A stretch of DNA of 64,000 bases from JANRIG01 sp033765235. GTDB taxonomy: Bacteria > Bacteroidota > Bacteroidia > Cytophagales > UBA9547. A model generated the notes under the pieces. It did no database searches. It saw only the letters and a program-made list of their open reading frames with translations, and was not told where the DNA came from. The position numbers and the translations under genes were made by a program. The first letter of the stretch is position 1. Each line of letters opens with the position of its first letter. Shown piece by piece: positions 1 to 8,430 of this stretch. The stretch spans positions 47,682 to 111,681 of the forward strand of contig JANRIG010000027.1 of the NCBI GenBank assembly GCA_033765235.1, given 5' to 3'.

Positions 1-243
1 GGTAAATAGAAATCTTCTTTGAAAAAATGAAAATATGGTGGTAGCTATCACACCAATACCGCCTGAGAGTATTGGTAAAAAAGGCAAATATTTGGTTCCA
101 AACTGATCTAGAAATAATGTACTTGCCGCCACATCATAGCTCACCAAAAATGCGCCTATACAAAATGAATTTGCAAGCAGCAACATCACAGGTAAAAACT
201 CTGTGGAGTCAATCCCAAGAAATTTCTCAAAAGATTTTCTCAT
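1..243 (-). CDS. Membrane transporter, N-terminal fragment (MFS fold / nucleotide-exchange-like)
   Basis: The reading frame runs from an ATG at 243 out of the left edge of the window, so only the first 81 residues are visible. The fragment has a short charged N-terminus (MRKSFEKFLGID), then two hydrophobic segments at about residues 16-40 and 50-74, separated by the loop LDQFGTKYLP and followed by the basic FFQRR. This layout resembles the start of the ATP:ADP-antiporter-like MFS proteins common in Bacteroidota, some of which carry HEAT repeats further on. Neither substrate nor full length can be judged from this part. It is divergent from the cyclophilin gene across a 300-bp AT-rich gap. Confidence 0.55.
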   Translation of the reverse strand, partial: MRKSFEKFLGIDSTEFLPVMLLLANSFCIGAFLVSYDVAASTLFLDQFGTKYLPFLPILSGGIGVIATTIFSFFQRRFLFT

Positions 244-543
244 AATCAATTAATGTGGATATTATAACTAAAACCACACCTCGTAAATCGTGGATATAAA
301 AGGTAAAGGCATCAAAGTTATAAAAATTGCTTAAAATTAGTATAAATATTACGAATATACAAAATACAATAAAAAATAATTGATTTATGTCAATTTATTT
401 AAATATAAAACGGAAAGAAGAAATATATTATTGAGATATTTCCTTTAAATATTAACAATTATTTAATACAATACATCAAAAAATTTATTATCTTCGTGCC
501 CTTTTCTTAATAATTGACTAAAATAAACAAATAAAATTAATAA
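244..543. other. AT-rich divergent intergenic region
   Basis: This 300-bp gap separates two divergent genes. It is very AT-rich and has no open frame of credible length, no tRNA-like fold and no strong hairpin that I can see. It presumably holds the promoters of both neighbours; one candidate -7 box is listed separately. Confidence 0.5.
489..496 (+). promoter_or_regulatory. Candidate -7 box upstream of the cyclophilin gene
   Basis: TATCTTCG differs from the Bacteroidota -7 consensus TAnnTTTG at one position. It lies 47 bp before the start codon of the cyclophilin gene. No clear TTG -33 element is visible at the usual distance, so this is tentative. Confidence 0.3.
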
Positions 544-987
544 ATGGCGATAGCAAAAATCCATACTCCCAAAGGCACTATGACTGCAATATTTTATGAG
601 AAAGATGCTCCAAATGCGGTAGCAAATTTTATAAAATTAGCTAAATCAGGCTTTTACGACAACCTTAATTTTCACAGAGTGATACCCAACTTTGTGATAC
701 AAGGCGGCTGCCCCAACAAAAATGGCACCGGAGGTCCGGGATATACCATCAAATGTGAGCTGAATGGCAACAATCAATACCATGATAAGGGCGTATTGTC
801 CATGGCTCATGCCGGCAAAGATACCGGAGGTTCACAGTTTTTCATATGCCATAATCGTGAGAATACCAAACATTTGGACAGAAAACATACCGCATTTGGC
901 AAATTAACTGATGGATTAGATGTGTTGGATGCCATACGTCAAGGTGATGAGATTACCAAGATTGAGATCTTAGAAGTAGAAGAATAA
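544..987 (+). CDS. Peptidyl-prolyl cis-trans isomerase, cyclophilin type
   Basis: A 147-residue single-domain cyclophilin that catalyses cis-trans isomerisation of Xaa-Pro bonds. The family signature is clear: FHRV at 43-46 carries the catalytic Arg, QGG follows at 53-55, and GGSQFFI and HLDRKHTAFG line the proline pocket. There is no signal peptide, so it is probably cytoplasmic, like the short PpiB enzymes. The length matches compact bacterial cyclophilins. It ends 4 bp before purK and probably forms the head of the forward operon that runs to nadD. Confidence 0.93.
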   Translation: MAIAKIHTPKGTMTAIFYEKDAPNAVANFIKLAKSGFYDNLNFHRVIPNFVIQGGCPNKNGTGGPGYTIKCELNGNNQYHDKGVLSMAHAGKDTGGSQFFICHNRENTKHLDRKHTAFGKLTDGLDVLDAIRQGDEITKIEILEVEE

Positions 988-991
988 CATT

Positions 992-2134
992 ATGGAAAAA
1001 AAGTTTTACCAAGACCTTAAGATAGGTATCTTGGGTGGAGGGCAACTCGGCAGAATGCTGATACAAGAGGCAGTAAACTTTAACTTGCAAATACATGTGC
1101 TTGACAATGATGATGAGGCCCCTTGTAAAAATATAGCTTCAAAATTTGTAAAAGGCTCACTAACAGACTATGAGGTAGTATTTGAGTTTGGCAAAGACCT
1201 TGACCTTCTTACCATAGAAATAGAAAATGTGAACACTGAGGCACTCATAGCATTAGAAGCATCAGGAGTAAAAGTATATCCTCAGCCTCATATCATAAAA
1301 CTCATACAAGACAAACGCACTCAAAAAGAATTTTACAAAAAAAACGATATTCCAACCTCAGATTATGTGCTTATAAACCACAAAAATGAATTAGAGGCAT
1401 ACAAAAACTACCTGCCCGGAGTACTAAAACTTGGCAAAGCAGGCTATGATGGCAAAGGGGTACTTATCATAGAAAGTGAAAATGACTTCAAAAAAGCATT
1501 TGACGCACCCGGTCTGCTGGAGCGCAAAATAGATTTTGAAAAAGAAATATCAGTGATAGTGGCTCGCAACGAGAGTGGCGAAGTATCTGTGTATCCGGTG
1601 GTAGAACTTGTGTTCAACTCCAAATACAATTTGGTAGATTACCTATTTGCACCGGCTATCATATCTGACGATATTGAGCACAAAGCCATAGATACAGCCA
1701 AAGAACTTATATCAAAACTACAAATGGTAGGCCTGCTTGCCGTAGAGATGTTTGTAACTCATGACGGACAAGTGTATGTAAATGAAATAGCCCCACGCCC
1801 TCACAATAGTGGGCACCATACTATAGAAGCCAATTTTACCTCTCAATACGGTCAACTTTGGCGTGCAATACTCAACCTACCCTTGGGCTCCACCGAAACG
1901 CGCAACTATGCTGCCATGGTGAACCTGCTGGGTGAAGAGGGGCACAATGGCATAGCTACTTATGAAGGTCTTGAAGAAATACTCAAATTCGAAGGTGTGT
2001 TTCCACACCTATATGGCAAAAAATTTACCAAACCCTCCCGCAAAATGGGACATGTGACTATAGTAGGCAGAGATATTGTAGAACTTAATGAAAAAATAAG
2101 CTTGGTAAAAAATACTATCAAAGTAAAGGCTTAA
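992..2134 (+). CDS. purK: 5-(carboxyamino)imidazole ribonucleotide synthase (PurK)
   Basis: This is an ATP-grasp enzyme of de novo purine synthesis that carboxylates aminoimidazole ribonucleotide with ATP and bicarbonate to give N5-CAIR. The N-terminal fold opens with GILGGGQLGRM at residues 12-22, typical of PurK. The central ATP-grasp region contains KAGYDGKGV. The motif NEIAPRPHNSGHHTIEA near residues 265-281 is the hallmark of PurK/PurT metal and substrate binding. At 380 residues it has the normal length. The partner mutase PurE is not in this window. The gene sits 4 bp after the cyclophilin and 12 bp before the mannose-1-phosphate guanylyltransferase gene, an unusual mixed operon. Confidence 0.95.
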   Translation: MEKKFYQDLKIGILGGGQLGRMLIQEAVNFNLQIHVLDNDDEAPCKNIASKFVKGSLTDYEVVFEFGKDLDLLTIEIENVNTEALIALEASGVKVYPQPHIIKLIQDKRTQKEFYKKNDIPTSDYVLINHKNELEAYKNYLPGVLKLGKAGYDGKGVLIIESENDFKKAFDAPGLLERKIDFEKEISVIVARNESGEVSVYPVVELVFNSKYNLVDYLFAPAIISDDIEHKAIDTAKELISKLQMVGLLAVEMFVTHDGQVYVNEIAPRPHNSGHHTIEANFTSQYGQLWRAILNLPLGSTETRNYAAMVNLLGEEGHNGIATYEGLEEILKFEGVFPHLYGKKFTKPSRKMGHVTIVGRDIVELNEKISLVKNTIKVKA

Positions 2135-2146
2135 TATTGCTCAGTA

Positions 2147-3220
2147 ATGAATAATAATTATGTTGTAATCATGGCTGGGGGTGTAGGAAGCAGATTTTGG
2201 CCCTACAGCAAGCAAGCATTGCCCAAGCAGTTTCACGATGTGCTAGGCTACGGAAAAACCATGTTTCAAGACACAGTACAAAGATTCAAAAACATAGCCC
2301 CTCTACAAAATATCTTTGTAGTAACTAATAAAAACTATTACCAACTCGTAAAAAAAAACATACCTGAACTTTCAGATGAGCAAATATTACTTGAACCTAT
2401 TGGCAAAAATACCGCACCTTGCATTGCATATGCTTGCTACAAAATAGCAAAAGTAAATCCTGCTGCCAATGTAGTAGTGACTCCGTCTGATGCTGCTATC
2501 ATGCAACCATCTGTGTATGAAGGTCAAATATTGAAAGCCATACAATTTGCGTCAGACAAAGATGTGCTGGTGACACTTGGTATAAACCCTACTCGCCCAG
2601 ACACAGGATATGGATACATAAAATTTGACATAAGAGATAAGTCACCCATAAAGAAGGTGCTGAAATTTACCGAAAAACCTACTTTAGAAGTTGCTCAAAA
2701 ATTTATACAAAGTGGTGACTATGTGTGGAATGCAGGGATATTTGTATGGAATGTGAGCGCATTTATAGAAGCATTTGAGCTGCATATGCCGGCATTGCAT
2801 CATTCATTTAACGATGCCAAAGAATACTATTTTACTCCTAACGAGCATACATATATTACTAATATTTTTAACCATTGCGAGTCTATCTCTATAGACTATG
2901 CATTAATGGAAAAAGCTGAAAATGTATATGTGATACCATCAGACTTTGGCTGGAGCGATGTGGGCACATGGAAATCAGTGTATGAACTATCTGCAAAAGA
3001 TGCTCAAGGCAATGCAGTATCGGGCAATGTGAAAACTTATAATACTACCAATTGTATTATTAAAACATCAAACAAAACACTTACTGTAGTAAATGGCATA
3101 GATAATTGCATCATAGTAGAAGCAGATGGTGTACTTATGATATGCAATGCCAATGATGAACAATACATCAAAAAAATAGTGGATGATATAAAAAATATAG
3201 AAAACGGTAAATACATATAG
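2147..3220 (+). CDS. manC: Mannose-1-phosphate guanylyltransferase (GDP-mannose pyrophosphorylase)
   Basis: The enzyme makes GDP-mannose from GTP and mannose 1-phosphate, feeding polysaccharide, glycoprotein or fucose synthesis. The nucleotidyltransferase signature AGGVGSRFWP with KQALPKQF occupies residues 10-29. EPIGKNTAPC, FTEKP (from about residue 175) and SDFGWSDVGTW (from about 265) are the conserved substrate-binding stretches of the family. At 357 residues it has only the transferase domain and lacks the C-terminal phosphomannose isomerase domain of bifunctional enzymes. It follows purK closely and precedes an enoyl-CoA hydratase gene, so context adds nothing to its assignment. Confidence 0.92.
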   Translation: MNNNYVVIMAGGVGSRFWPYSKQALPKQFHDVLGYGKTMFQDTVQRFKNIAPLQNIFVVTNKNYYQLVKKNIPELSDEQILLEPIGKNTAPCIAYACYKIAKVNPAANVVVTPSDAAIMQPSVYEGQILKAIQFASDKDVLVTLGINPTRPDTGYGYIKFDIRDKSPIKKVLKFTEKPTLEVAQKFIQSGDYVWNAGIFVWNVSAFIEAFELHMPALHHSFNDAKEYYFTPNEHTYITNIFNHCESISIDYALMEKAENVYVIPSDFGWSDVGTWKSVYELSAKDAQGNAVSGNVKTYNTTNCIIKTSNKTLTVVNGIDNCIIVEADGVLMICNANDEQYIKKIVDDIKNIENGKYI

Positions 3221-3230
3221 CATATTTATT

Positions 3231-4010
3231 ATGGAATATAAAAATCTTACATTTATAATTGAAAATAACATAGCCATAATCACCATCAATAGACCTGACA
3301 AAATGAATGCACTCAATTTTGAAGTGCTGGACGAATTATATATTGCGACCAAAGAAATATATGATAACACAGAAATAATAGGTGCCATTGTCACAGGCAG
3401 TGGCGAAAAATCATTTGTAGCAGGTGCAGACATACATGAGATAGCCGCACTCAATGAACTCAACGGGCGCAAGGCAGCCGAAAAAGGTCAAGAGCTTTTT
3501 GCTTACATAGAAAATGCACCCAAGCTCATCATTGCCGCTGTAAATGGATATGCACTGGGCGGAGGCTGTGAGTTGGCTATGGCATGCCACATAAGAGTGG
3601 CTGCAGAGCATGCACAGTTTGCCCAACCTGAAATAAACATAGGAATAGTACCAGGCTACGGAGGCACTCAGCGAATGGCACAAATGATAGGAAAATCCAA
3701 AACTATAGAACTTATGCTCACAGGAGACCGCCTCAGTGCTCAAGAAGCATACCAAATGCGATTGGTAAGCTATGTGGTACCTATGGCAGAACTTATAAAT
3801 AAATGTAAAGAAATCATAAATAAAATCAGAGAAAAGCCTGCATTGTCAATAGAATTAATAATTTCGTGTGTTAATAGTGCATTTAACAAAGATGACGATG
3901 GCTACAAGGCAGAAGCCAATGCATTTGCCAACTGCTTGGCCACCGACGACTTCAAAGAAGGCACTACCGCATTTATGGAAAAAAGAAAACCCCGTTTCAG
4001 TGGCAGATAA
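3231..4010 (+). CDS. Enoyl-CoA hydratase (crotonase family)
   Basis: A 259-residue crotonase-fold protein, predicted to add water across the double bond of a trans-2-enoyl-CoA. The oxyanion-hole segments are FVAGADI and NGYALGGGCELA. Both glutamates needed for hydratase activity are present: Glu114 in GGGCEL and Glu134 in QPEINIGIVPG, spaced 20 residues apart as in classical crotonase. This favours a true hydratase over an isomerase or dehalogenase. Exact chain-length specificity, short-chain fatty acid or amino-acid degradation, cannot be read from sequence. Its last 11 bases overlap the proposed start of the following sigma-factor gene. Confidence 0.9.
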   Translation: MEYKNLTFIIENNIAIITINRPDKMNALNFEVLDELYIATKEIYDNTEIIGAIVTGSGEKSFVAGADIHEIAALNELNGRKAAEKGQELFAYIENAPKLIIAAVNGYALGGGCELAMACHIRVAAEHAQFAQPEINIGIVPGYGGTQRMAQMIGKSKTIELMLTGDRLSAQEAYQMRLVSYVVPMAELINKCKEIINKIREKPALSIELIISCVNSAFNKDDDGYKAEANAFANCLATDDFKEGTTAFMEKRKPRFSGR

Positions 4011-4551
4011 ATTGCAAACAGAATTTGAACAAGATTTTTTGCCGTTGCTAAAGCATGCATATAACTTTGCTTACAGGCTCACATTTGACCAAGACAGTGC
4101 CAAAGACCTTGTACAAGATACTTATATCAAAGCATTTAGATTTTATGGCAGCTACCAAAAAGGAACTAATGCCAAAGCATGGTTGTTTAGAATTTTGAAG
4201 AATACGTTTATCAACGACTATCGCAAAAAAAGTAAAGAGCCTCCAAAGTACGATTATCAAGAAATAGAGGAATACTTTAATGCAGAAGGAGCCACTGTGG
4301 AGCCCGACAAACATCTGAAAGTAGAAGATGTGAACGATATGATGGGAGATGAGCTCACTACGGCACTCAACTCGTTGCAAGACGACTTCAGAGAAATTAT
4401 TATACTCTGCGACTTAGAAGATTTTAAGTATGATGAGATAGCAGAGATTTTAAATATTCCCGTAGGCACCGTAAGGTCTAGGCTACACAGAGCACGAAAC
4501 GCATTGAAAATGAAAATAAAAGATTATGCACGCACATTGGGTTATAAATAA
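4000..4551 (+). CDS. ECF-type RNA polymerase sigma factor (SigW-like)
   Basis: A 183-residue extracytoplasmic-function sigma factor. Region 2 contains FAYRLTFDQDSAKDLVQDTYIKAF and the -10 recognition stretch NAKAWLFRILKNTFINDYRKKSK. Region 4 is the helix-turn-helix KYDEIAEILNIPVGTVRSRLHRARNAL. I place the start at GTG 4000 because the family usually begins a few residues before this homologous N-terminus. In-frame ATGs further upstream, from 3868, would add about 40 unrelated residues read through the enoyl-CoA hydratase gene. The next gene encodes a small cysteine-rich protein, likely its anti-sigma partner. This sigma type is widespread and well conserved in Bacteroidota. Confidence 0.9.
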   Translation: MADKLQTEFEQDFLPLLKHAYNFAYRLTFDQDSAKDLVQDTYIKAFRFYGSYQKGTNAKAWLFRILKNTFINDYRKKSKEPPKYDYQEIEEYFNAEGATVEPDKHLKVEDVNDMMGDELTTALNSLQDDFREIIILCDLEDFKYDEIAEILNIPVGTVRSRLHRARNALKMKIKDYARTLGYK

Positions 4552-4566
4552 TTATGTACACTGCCT

Positions 4567-4854
4567 ATGAATGAACTACTACAGGAGCTAAATATAAGTT
4601 GCGACAAAGCATGTCAAAAAAATGGCGAATGCACACAACTCATACAGCTATATATAGACGGAGTAGCTTGCAGAGAAAAAAACAAAGAGTTTTTGCAACG
4701 CATCTACAATTGTGAGCCTTGCCAGCATTATTTCCACATACATGACTGCATCAAGACCAACCTGAAATCCAAAGTAAATAGCAAAGACCTTCCTGAAGGT
4801 TTTGAAAAAATCATTTGCAAATGCCTTGCCGATAGTGGTAATATTGCCAAATGA
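4567..4854 (+). CDS. Small cysteine-rich putative anti-sigma factor
   Basis: A 95-residue soluble protein without signal peptide or membrane segment. It has a CEPC pair (Cys49, Cys52) after a helix with the DG...REKNKEFLQRI pattern, the arrangement seen in zinc-binding anti-sigma factors that sit next to SigW-like sigma genes. The histidine usually found four residues before the first Cys is an arginine here (Arg45). Additional cysteines at 12, 16, 22 and 35 could replace it as ligands or act as redox sensors. The function is inferred from gene order and this partial motif. It overlaps gmk by 4 bp (ATGA). Confidence 0.65.
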   Translation: MNELLQELNISCDKACQKNGECTQLIQLYIDGVACREKNKEFLQRIYNCEPCQHYFHIHDCIKTNLKSKVNSKDLPEGFEKIICKCLADSGNIAK

Positions 4855-5420
4855 AAGGCAAATGTATCATATTCTCCGCTCCCTCAGGCTCAGGCAAAAC
4901 TACTATTGTAAAACATTTGCTCACCAAAATACCCAATTTGGGATTTTCTATATCTGCATGCACGCGCGACAAAAGAGGGCGCAATGAGCAAAATGGCATA
5001 GACTATTACTTCATGACCATTGAAGAATTTACCCAGAGAATACACAACAATGAGTTTGTAGAGTGGGAAGAAGTGTATGCAGGCAACTTCTATGGCACCC
5101 TCAAGTCTGAAATACAGCGCCTATGGGACGAAGGCAAGCATGTAATATTTGATGTTGACGTAAAAGGTGGTATGAATATCAAAAAATATTATGGCGACGA
5201 TGCATTGGCCATATTCGTAAAAATACCTTCAATAGAAGAACTTGAAAGAAGACTCCGCACACGTGCCACAGATACAGAGGAACAAATATCAAGAAGACTC
5301 TATAAAGCCAAATTTGAATTGAGCTTTATGGACATGTTTGATGTAGTGCTGGTAAACGAAGATTTGGATACTGCCTGCCAAGAAGCACAAAATATGGTGC
5401 AAAACTTCATCAAATCATAA
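4851..5420 (+). CDS. gmk: Guanylate kinase
   Basis: The enzyme phosphorylates GMP to GDP with ATP in the cytoplasm. The P-loop SAPSGSGKTT lies at residues 9-18. The GMP-binding segment includes the SACTRDKR and GIDYYFMTIEEF stretches, followed by EEVYAGNFYGT. At 189 residues it has the usual length and all core motifs. The start codon overlaps the stop of the upstream cysteine-rich gene, indicating translational coupling, and nadD follows after 7 bp. Confidence 0.95.
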   Translation: MKGKCIIFSAPSGSGKTTIVKHLLTKIPNLGFSISACTRDKRGRNEQNGIDYYFMTIEEFTQRIHNNEFVEWEEVYAGNFYGTLKSEIQRLWDEGKHVIFDVDVKGGMNIKKYYGDDALAIFVKIPSIEELERRLRTRATDTEEQISRRLYKAKFELSFMDMFDVVLVNEDLDTACQEAQNMVQNFIKS

Positions 5421-5427
5421 CTACCCC

Positions 5428-6006
5428 ATGCACATAGGACTATTATTCGGCTCCTTTAATCCTGTACATATAGGTCACCTCATCATAGCTCATACCATGA
5501 TAGAGCTGGTAAACTTAGACAAAGTATGGCTGGTGGTTACTCCCAAAAGTCCATTCAAATTTTCTGAAGAACTGCTGGATGCACAAGAGAGGCTCACTAT
5601 GGTGCAAATGGCCATAGCCGACAACCCAAAAATGGAACTGTGCGACATAGAATTTTCAATGCCTAAGCCTCACTATACCATAAATACATTAAAAAAACTG
5701 CAACAAATGTACCCTGATATTACATTTTCACTCATCATAGGCGAGGATAATTTGGTGAATTTTGACAAATGGGAAGGTTACAAAGATATACTTACCAATT
5801 TTGAAGTGTATGTGTACCCGCGCCCATACACACAAGATGCCAAGCTCAAAGGCCACCCCAAGGTACACTTTCTCAACTGCCCATTGCTCGACATATCTGC
5901 CTCATACATACGCGAATTTATAAGAGCGGGCAACTCTATACGCTACTTGGTGCCCCCGCAGGTAGATGAATATATAAGGCTAAAACTTATAAGCAAATTT
6001 AAGTAG
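5428..6006 (+). CDS. nadD: Nicotinate-nucleotide adenylyltransferase
   Basis: It transfers AMP from ATP to nicotinate mononucleotide in NAD synthesis. The N-terminal GSFNPVHIGHL at residues 8-18 is the HxGH nucleotidyltransferase motif. IGEDNLVNFDKW is the conserved central stretch. LLDISASYIREFIRAG near the C-terminus corresponds to the second ATP-binding signature. The length of 192 residues is typical. It is the last gene of the forward run. No terminator hairpin is visible in the 156 bp before the convergent ttcA gene. Confidence 0.94.
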   Translation: MHIGLLFGSFNPVHIGHLIIAHTMIELVNLDKVWLVVTPKSPFKFSEELLDAQERLTMVQMAIADNPKMELCDIEFSMPKPHYTINTLKKLQQMYPDITFSLIIGEDNLVNFDKWEGYKDILTNFEVYVYPRPYTQDAKLKGHPKVHFLNCPLLDISASYIREFIRAGNSIRYLVPPQVDEYIRLKLISKFK

Positions 6007-6162
6007 AATATGAAAATATACCTCCCTATCGCAAGTTTAGCAATGCCTAATTTGTAACCCTTGATAAGCAAAGTACATAACTTATAGTATTGGGTCATCA
6101 ACAGCAAATTTTACCCATTTCAATTCCTTTTTATTTCTATACATTAACCATCGCGTAAGTCT

Positions 6163-6987
6163 CTAATTGCACACTTGCCCCTGAGAGGATTGTAAATTAG
6201 TAAAGTCATACAATGCCTTATCATACAGGTGTGATGGATGTATGTTTTGCAATGCATGAAACATGATTTGTACCCTGTCAGGGTATTCATTTTCCCACTC
6301 TTTTATCATATTTTTTACCACCTTTCGTTGCATATTGGGCTGTGAGCCACAAAGGTTGCAAGGAATTATAGGAAAGTTGCGCAGCATAGCATATTGCGAT
6401 ATATATTTTTCACGCACATACACCAATGGTCTTATCACAGTGTTAAGCCCATCGTCTGATATGAACTTTGCAGGCATAGCCTCCATCTTGCCACTGAAAA
6501 AAAGATTTAGAAAAAAAGTCTCCAACACATCATCTTGATGATGCCCGAGTGCTATTTTGGTAGCTCCCATTTCCTGTGCTGCCGCATAAAGTGTGCCACG
6601 GCGCAGCCTTGAGCATAAGCTACACATAGTTTTGCCCTCAGGTATTTTGCTTTTTACAATGGTATAGGTGTCTTTTTCTATTATTTTGTAATTTACATTT
6701 AGTTTTTGCAGATATTCGGGCAATATATGCTCAGGATAGTCAGGTTGTTTTTGGTCTAAATTTACAGCTACTATTTCAAACTTTATGGGCGCACGCAATT
6801 GATAGGCAAGCAGCATATCGAGCATGGTGTAGCTGTCTTTGCCACCCGATAGGCATACCATTACTTTATCATCAGGCGCTATCATAGCAAAGTCTTTGAC
6901 AGCTGTAGCTACATGTTTTTCTATAGCATGCACTAGTCTGTCATCTTCATCGCTAAGTTTGTAATTGAATGATTTTCTTATCGGCAT
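6163..6987 (-). CDS. ttcA: tRNA 2-thiocytidine biosynthesis protein TtcA-like
   Basis: An ATP-dependent sulfurtransferase of the PP-loop family, predicted to form 2-thiocytidine at position 32 of some tRNAs. The PP-loop SGGKDS lies at residues 47-52. CSLC (Cys122, Cys125), followed by RLRRGTLY, and a later PCNLCGSQPNMQR provide the cysteines that bind the iron-sulfur cluster in TtcA. GHHQDDVLET is the second conserved nucleotide-site motif. The 274-residue length fits TtcA rather than the longer TilS. It is divergent from rarA, with a 160-bp shared upstream region. Confidence 0.9.
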   Translation of the reverse strand: MPIRKSFNYKLSDEDDRLVHAIEKHVATAVKDFAMIAPDDKVMVCLSGGKDSYTMLDMLLAYQLRAPIKFEIVAVNLDQKQPDYPEHILPEYLQKLNVNYKIIEKDTYTIVKSKIPEGKTMCSLCSRLRRGTLYAAAQEMGATKIALGHHQDDVLETFFLNLFFSGKMEAMPAKFISDDGLNTVIRPLVYVREKYISQYAMLRNFPIIPCNLCGSQPNMQRKVVKNMIKEWENEYPDRVQIMFHALQNIHPSHLYDKALYDFTNLQSSQGQVCN

Positions 6988-6991
6988 AATA

Positions 6992-6999
6992 CAAAGGTA
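6992..6999 (-). promoter_or_regulatory. Perfect -7 box upstream of ttcA
   Basis: Read on the reverse strand the sequence is TACCTTTG, an exact TAnnTTTG. It ends only 4 bp before the ttcA ATG, which would put the transcript start at or very near the start codon (a leaderless mRNA). No matching TTG -33 element is obvious, so confidence is limited. Confidence 0.35.
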
Positions 7000-7147
7000 A
7001 GAAAAAAGTATTTTTTATTGTTGAATGTTGATTTTTGATTTCAAATTTTTAATCACTTCTACTTAAGTTTTTTGAGACATATTAACACTTATGTACATTA
7101 CATTTCAGATATTTGGTACAATATTTATCTAAAAAAATAATAATTTA

Positions 7148-8407
7148 ATGTCTGTTCCACCACTTTCTGAACGTATGCGCCCGACCTCTCTCGATGGCTT
7201 TGTAGGGCAATCGCACCTGGTGGGTGAGGGCAAAGTACTGCGCAACATTATTAACACAAATATACTACCCTCTATGATATTTTGGGGGCCACCCGGCGTG
7301 GGCAAAACTACACTTGCACATATAATAGCCACACAATGCAAGGCTAAGTTCATAGCCCTAAGTGCCATTAGTGCTGGTGTGAAAGAAGTGCGCGAGGTGA
7401 TAGAGCAAGCCAAATACAGAGAAAAGACTGTACTTTTTATAGATGAAATTCACAGGTTTAATAAGTCGCAGCAAGATGCACTGTTGGGTGCCGTAGAAAA
7501 AGGCATCATCATACTCATAGGTGCCACCACCGAAAATCCTTCGTTTGAAGTGGTAAATGCTTTGCTTTCACGATGTCAGGTTTATGTATTGCAACCTCTC
7601 GAAAAACAAGATCTTGAAAAGTTAATACACGATGCCTTGCAAAAAGATGAAATATTGAACAAAATAAAAATTGAAGTCAAAGAAACAGATGCACTGCTGC
7701 AACTATCCGGAGGCGATGCTCGCAAACTGCTCAACCTGCTTGAGCTCGTAGTACAGTCAGGTGTACACAACGCACCCATCACCAATGCAATTGTGACACA
7801 AGTAGCTCAGCAAAAGCAAACTATATACGACAAGTCAGGTGAAATGCACTATGATATCATCTCAGCCTTTATCAAATCTGTACGTGGCAGCGACCCCAAT
7901 GCTGCGGTATATTATCTTGCCCGAATGGTAGAAGGCGGTGAAGATGTAAAGTTCATTGCCCGCAGGCTGGTAATATTAGCATCAGAAGACATTGGCAATG
8001 CCAACCCTACTGCACTTGTGATAGCTACTTCATGCTTTCAGGCAGTGAATATGATAGGCTATCCCGAAGCACAGATTATACTATCGCAATGCACCACCTA
8101 TCTGGCCACTTCACCCAAAAGCAATGCCTCATACAATGCCATAAAAATGGCCATTCAATATGTGCGTGACAAAGGAGACTTGCATGTGCCATTGCACCTG
8201 CGCAATGCGCCTACCAAACTTATGCGCGATATGTCATACGGCAAAAACTATCAATATGTCCATGACTTTGACCATAATTTTGTACATCAAGAATTTATGC
8301 CTGCCGGCATGGAAAACACCAAAATCTATGACCCGGGTGCCAATGCACGCGAAGAGGAGATAAGAAACTATCTGCGCAAACTATGGAAAGATAAATACGG
8401 ATATTAA
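7148..8407 (+). CDS. rarA: Replication-associated recombination protein A (RarA/MgsA AAA+ ATPase)
   Basis: A clamp-loader-like AAA+ ATPase acting at stalled replication forks. Walker A is GPPGVGKT at residues 47-54, Walker B is LFIDEIHRF at 96-104, and sensor 1 is GATTENPSF at 125-133. The C-terminal half contains the MgsA-type tetramerisation region with DPNAAVYYLARMVEGGED, ASEDIGNA and the conserved LHLRNAPTKLM. At 419 residues it has the typical length. It is convergent with the giant adhesin gene, with only 23 bp between stop codons and no hairpin. Confidence 0.95.
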   Translation: MSVPPLSERMRPTSLDGFVGQSHLVGEGKVLRNIINTNILPSMIFWGPPGVGKTTLAHIIATQCKAKFIALSAISAGVKEVREVIEQAKYREKTVLFIDEIHRFNKSQQDALLGAVEKGIIILIGATTENPSFEVVNALLSRCQVYVLQPLEKQDLEKLIHDALQKDEILNKIKIEVKETDALLQLSGGDARKLLNLLELVVQSGVHNAPITNAIVTQVAQQKQTIYDKSGEMHYDIISAFIKSVRGSDPNAAVYYLARMVEGGEDVKFIARRLVILASEDIGNANPTALVIATSCFQAVNMIGYPEAQIILSQCTTYLATSPKSNASYNAIKMAIQYVRDKGDLHVPLHLRNAPTKLMRDMSYGKNYQYVHDFDHNFVHQEFMPAGMENTKIYDPGANAREEEIRNYLRKLWKDKYGY

Positions 8408-8430
8408 TTACCTATTCTATCTTTCAAAAG

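Noticed and set aside
3868..3999. ATG 3868 as start of the first sigma-factor gene
   Set aside because: It would add 44 residues read out of frame through the conserved 3' end of the enoyl-CoA hydratase gene; homologous sequence starts near 4000.
6007..6162. Terminator or small RNA between nadD and ttcA
   Set aside because: No stable stem with T tract and no recognisable RNA fold; left as plain convergent spacer.
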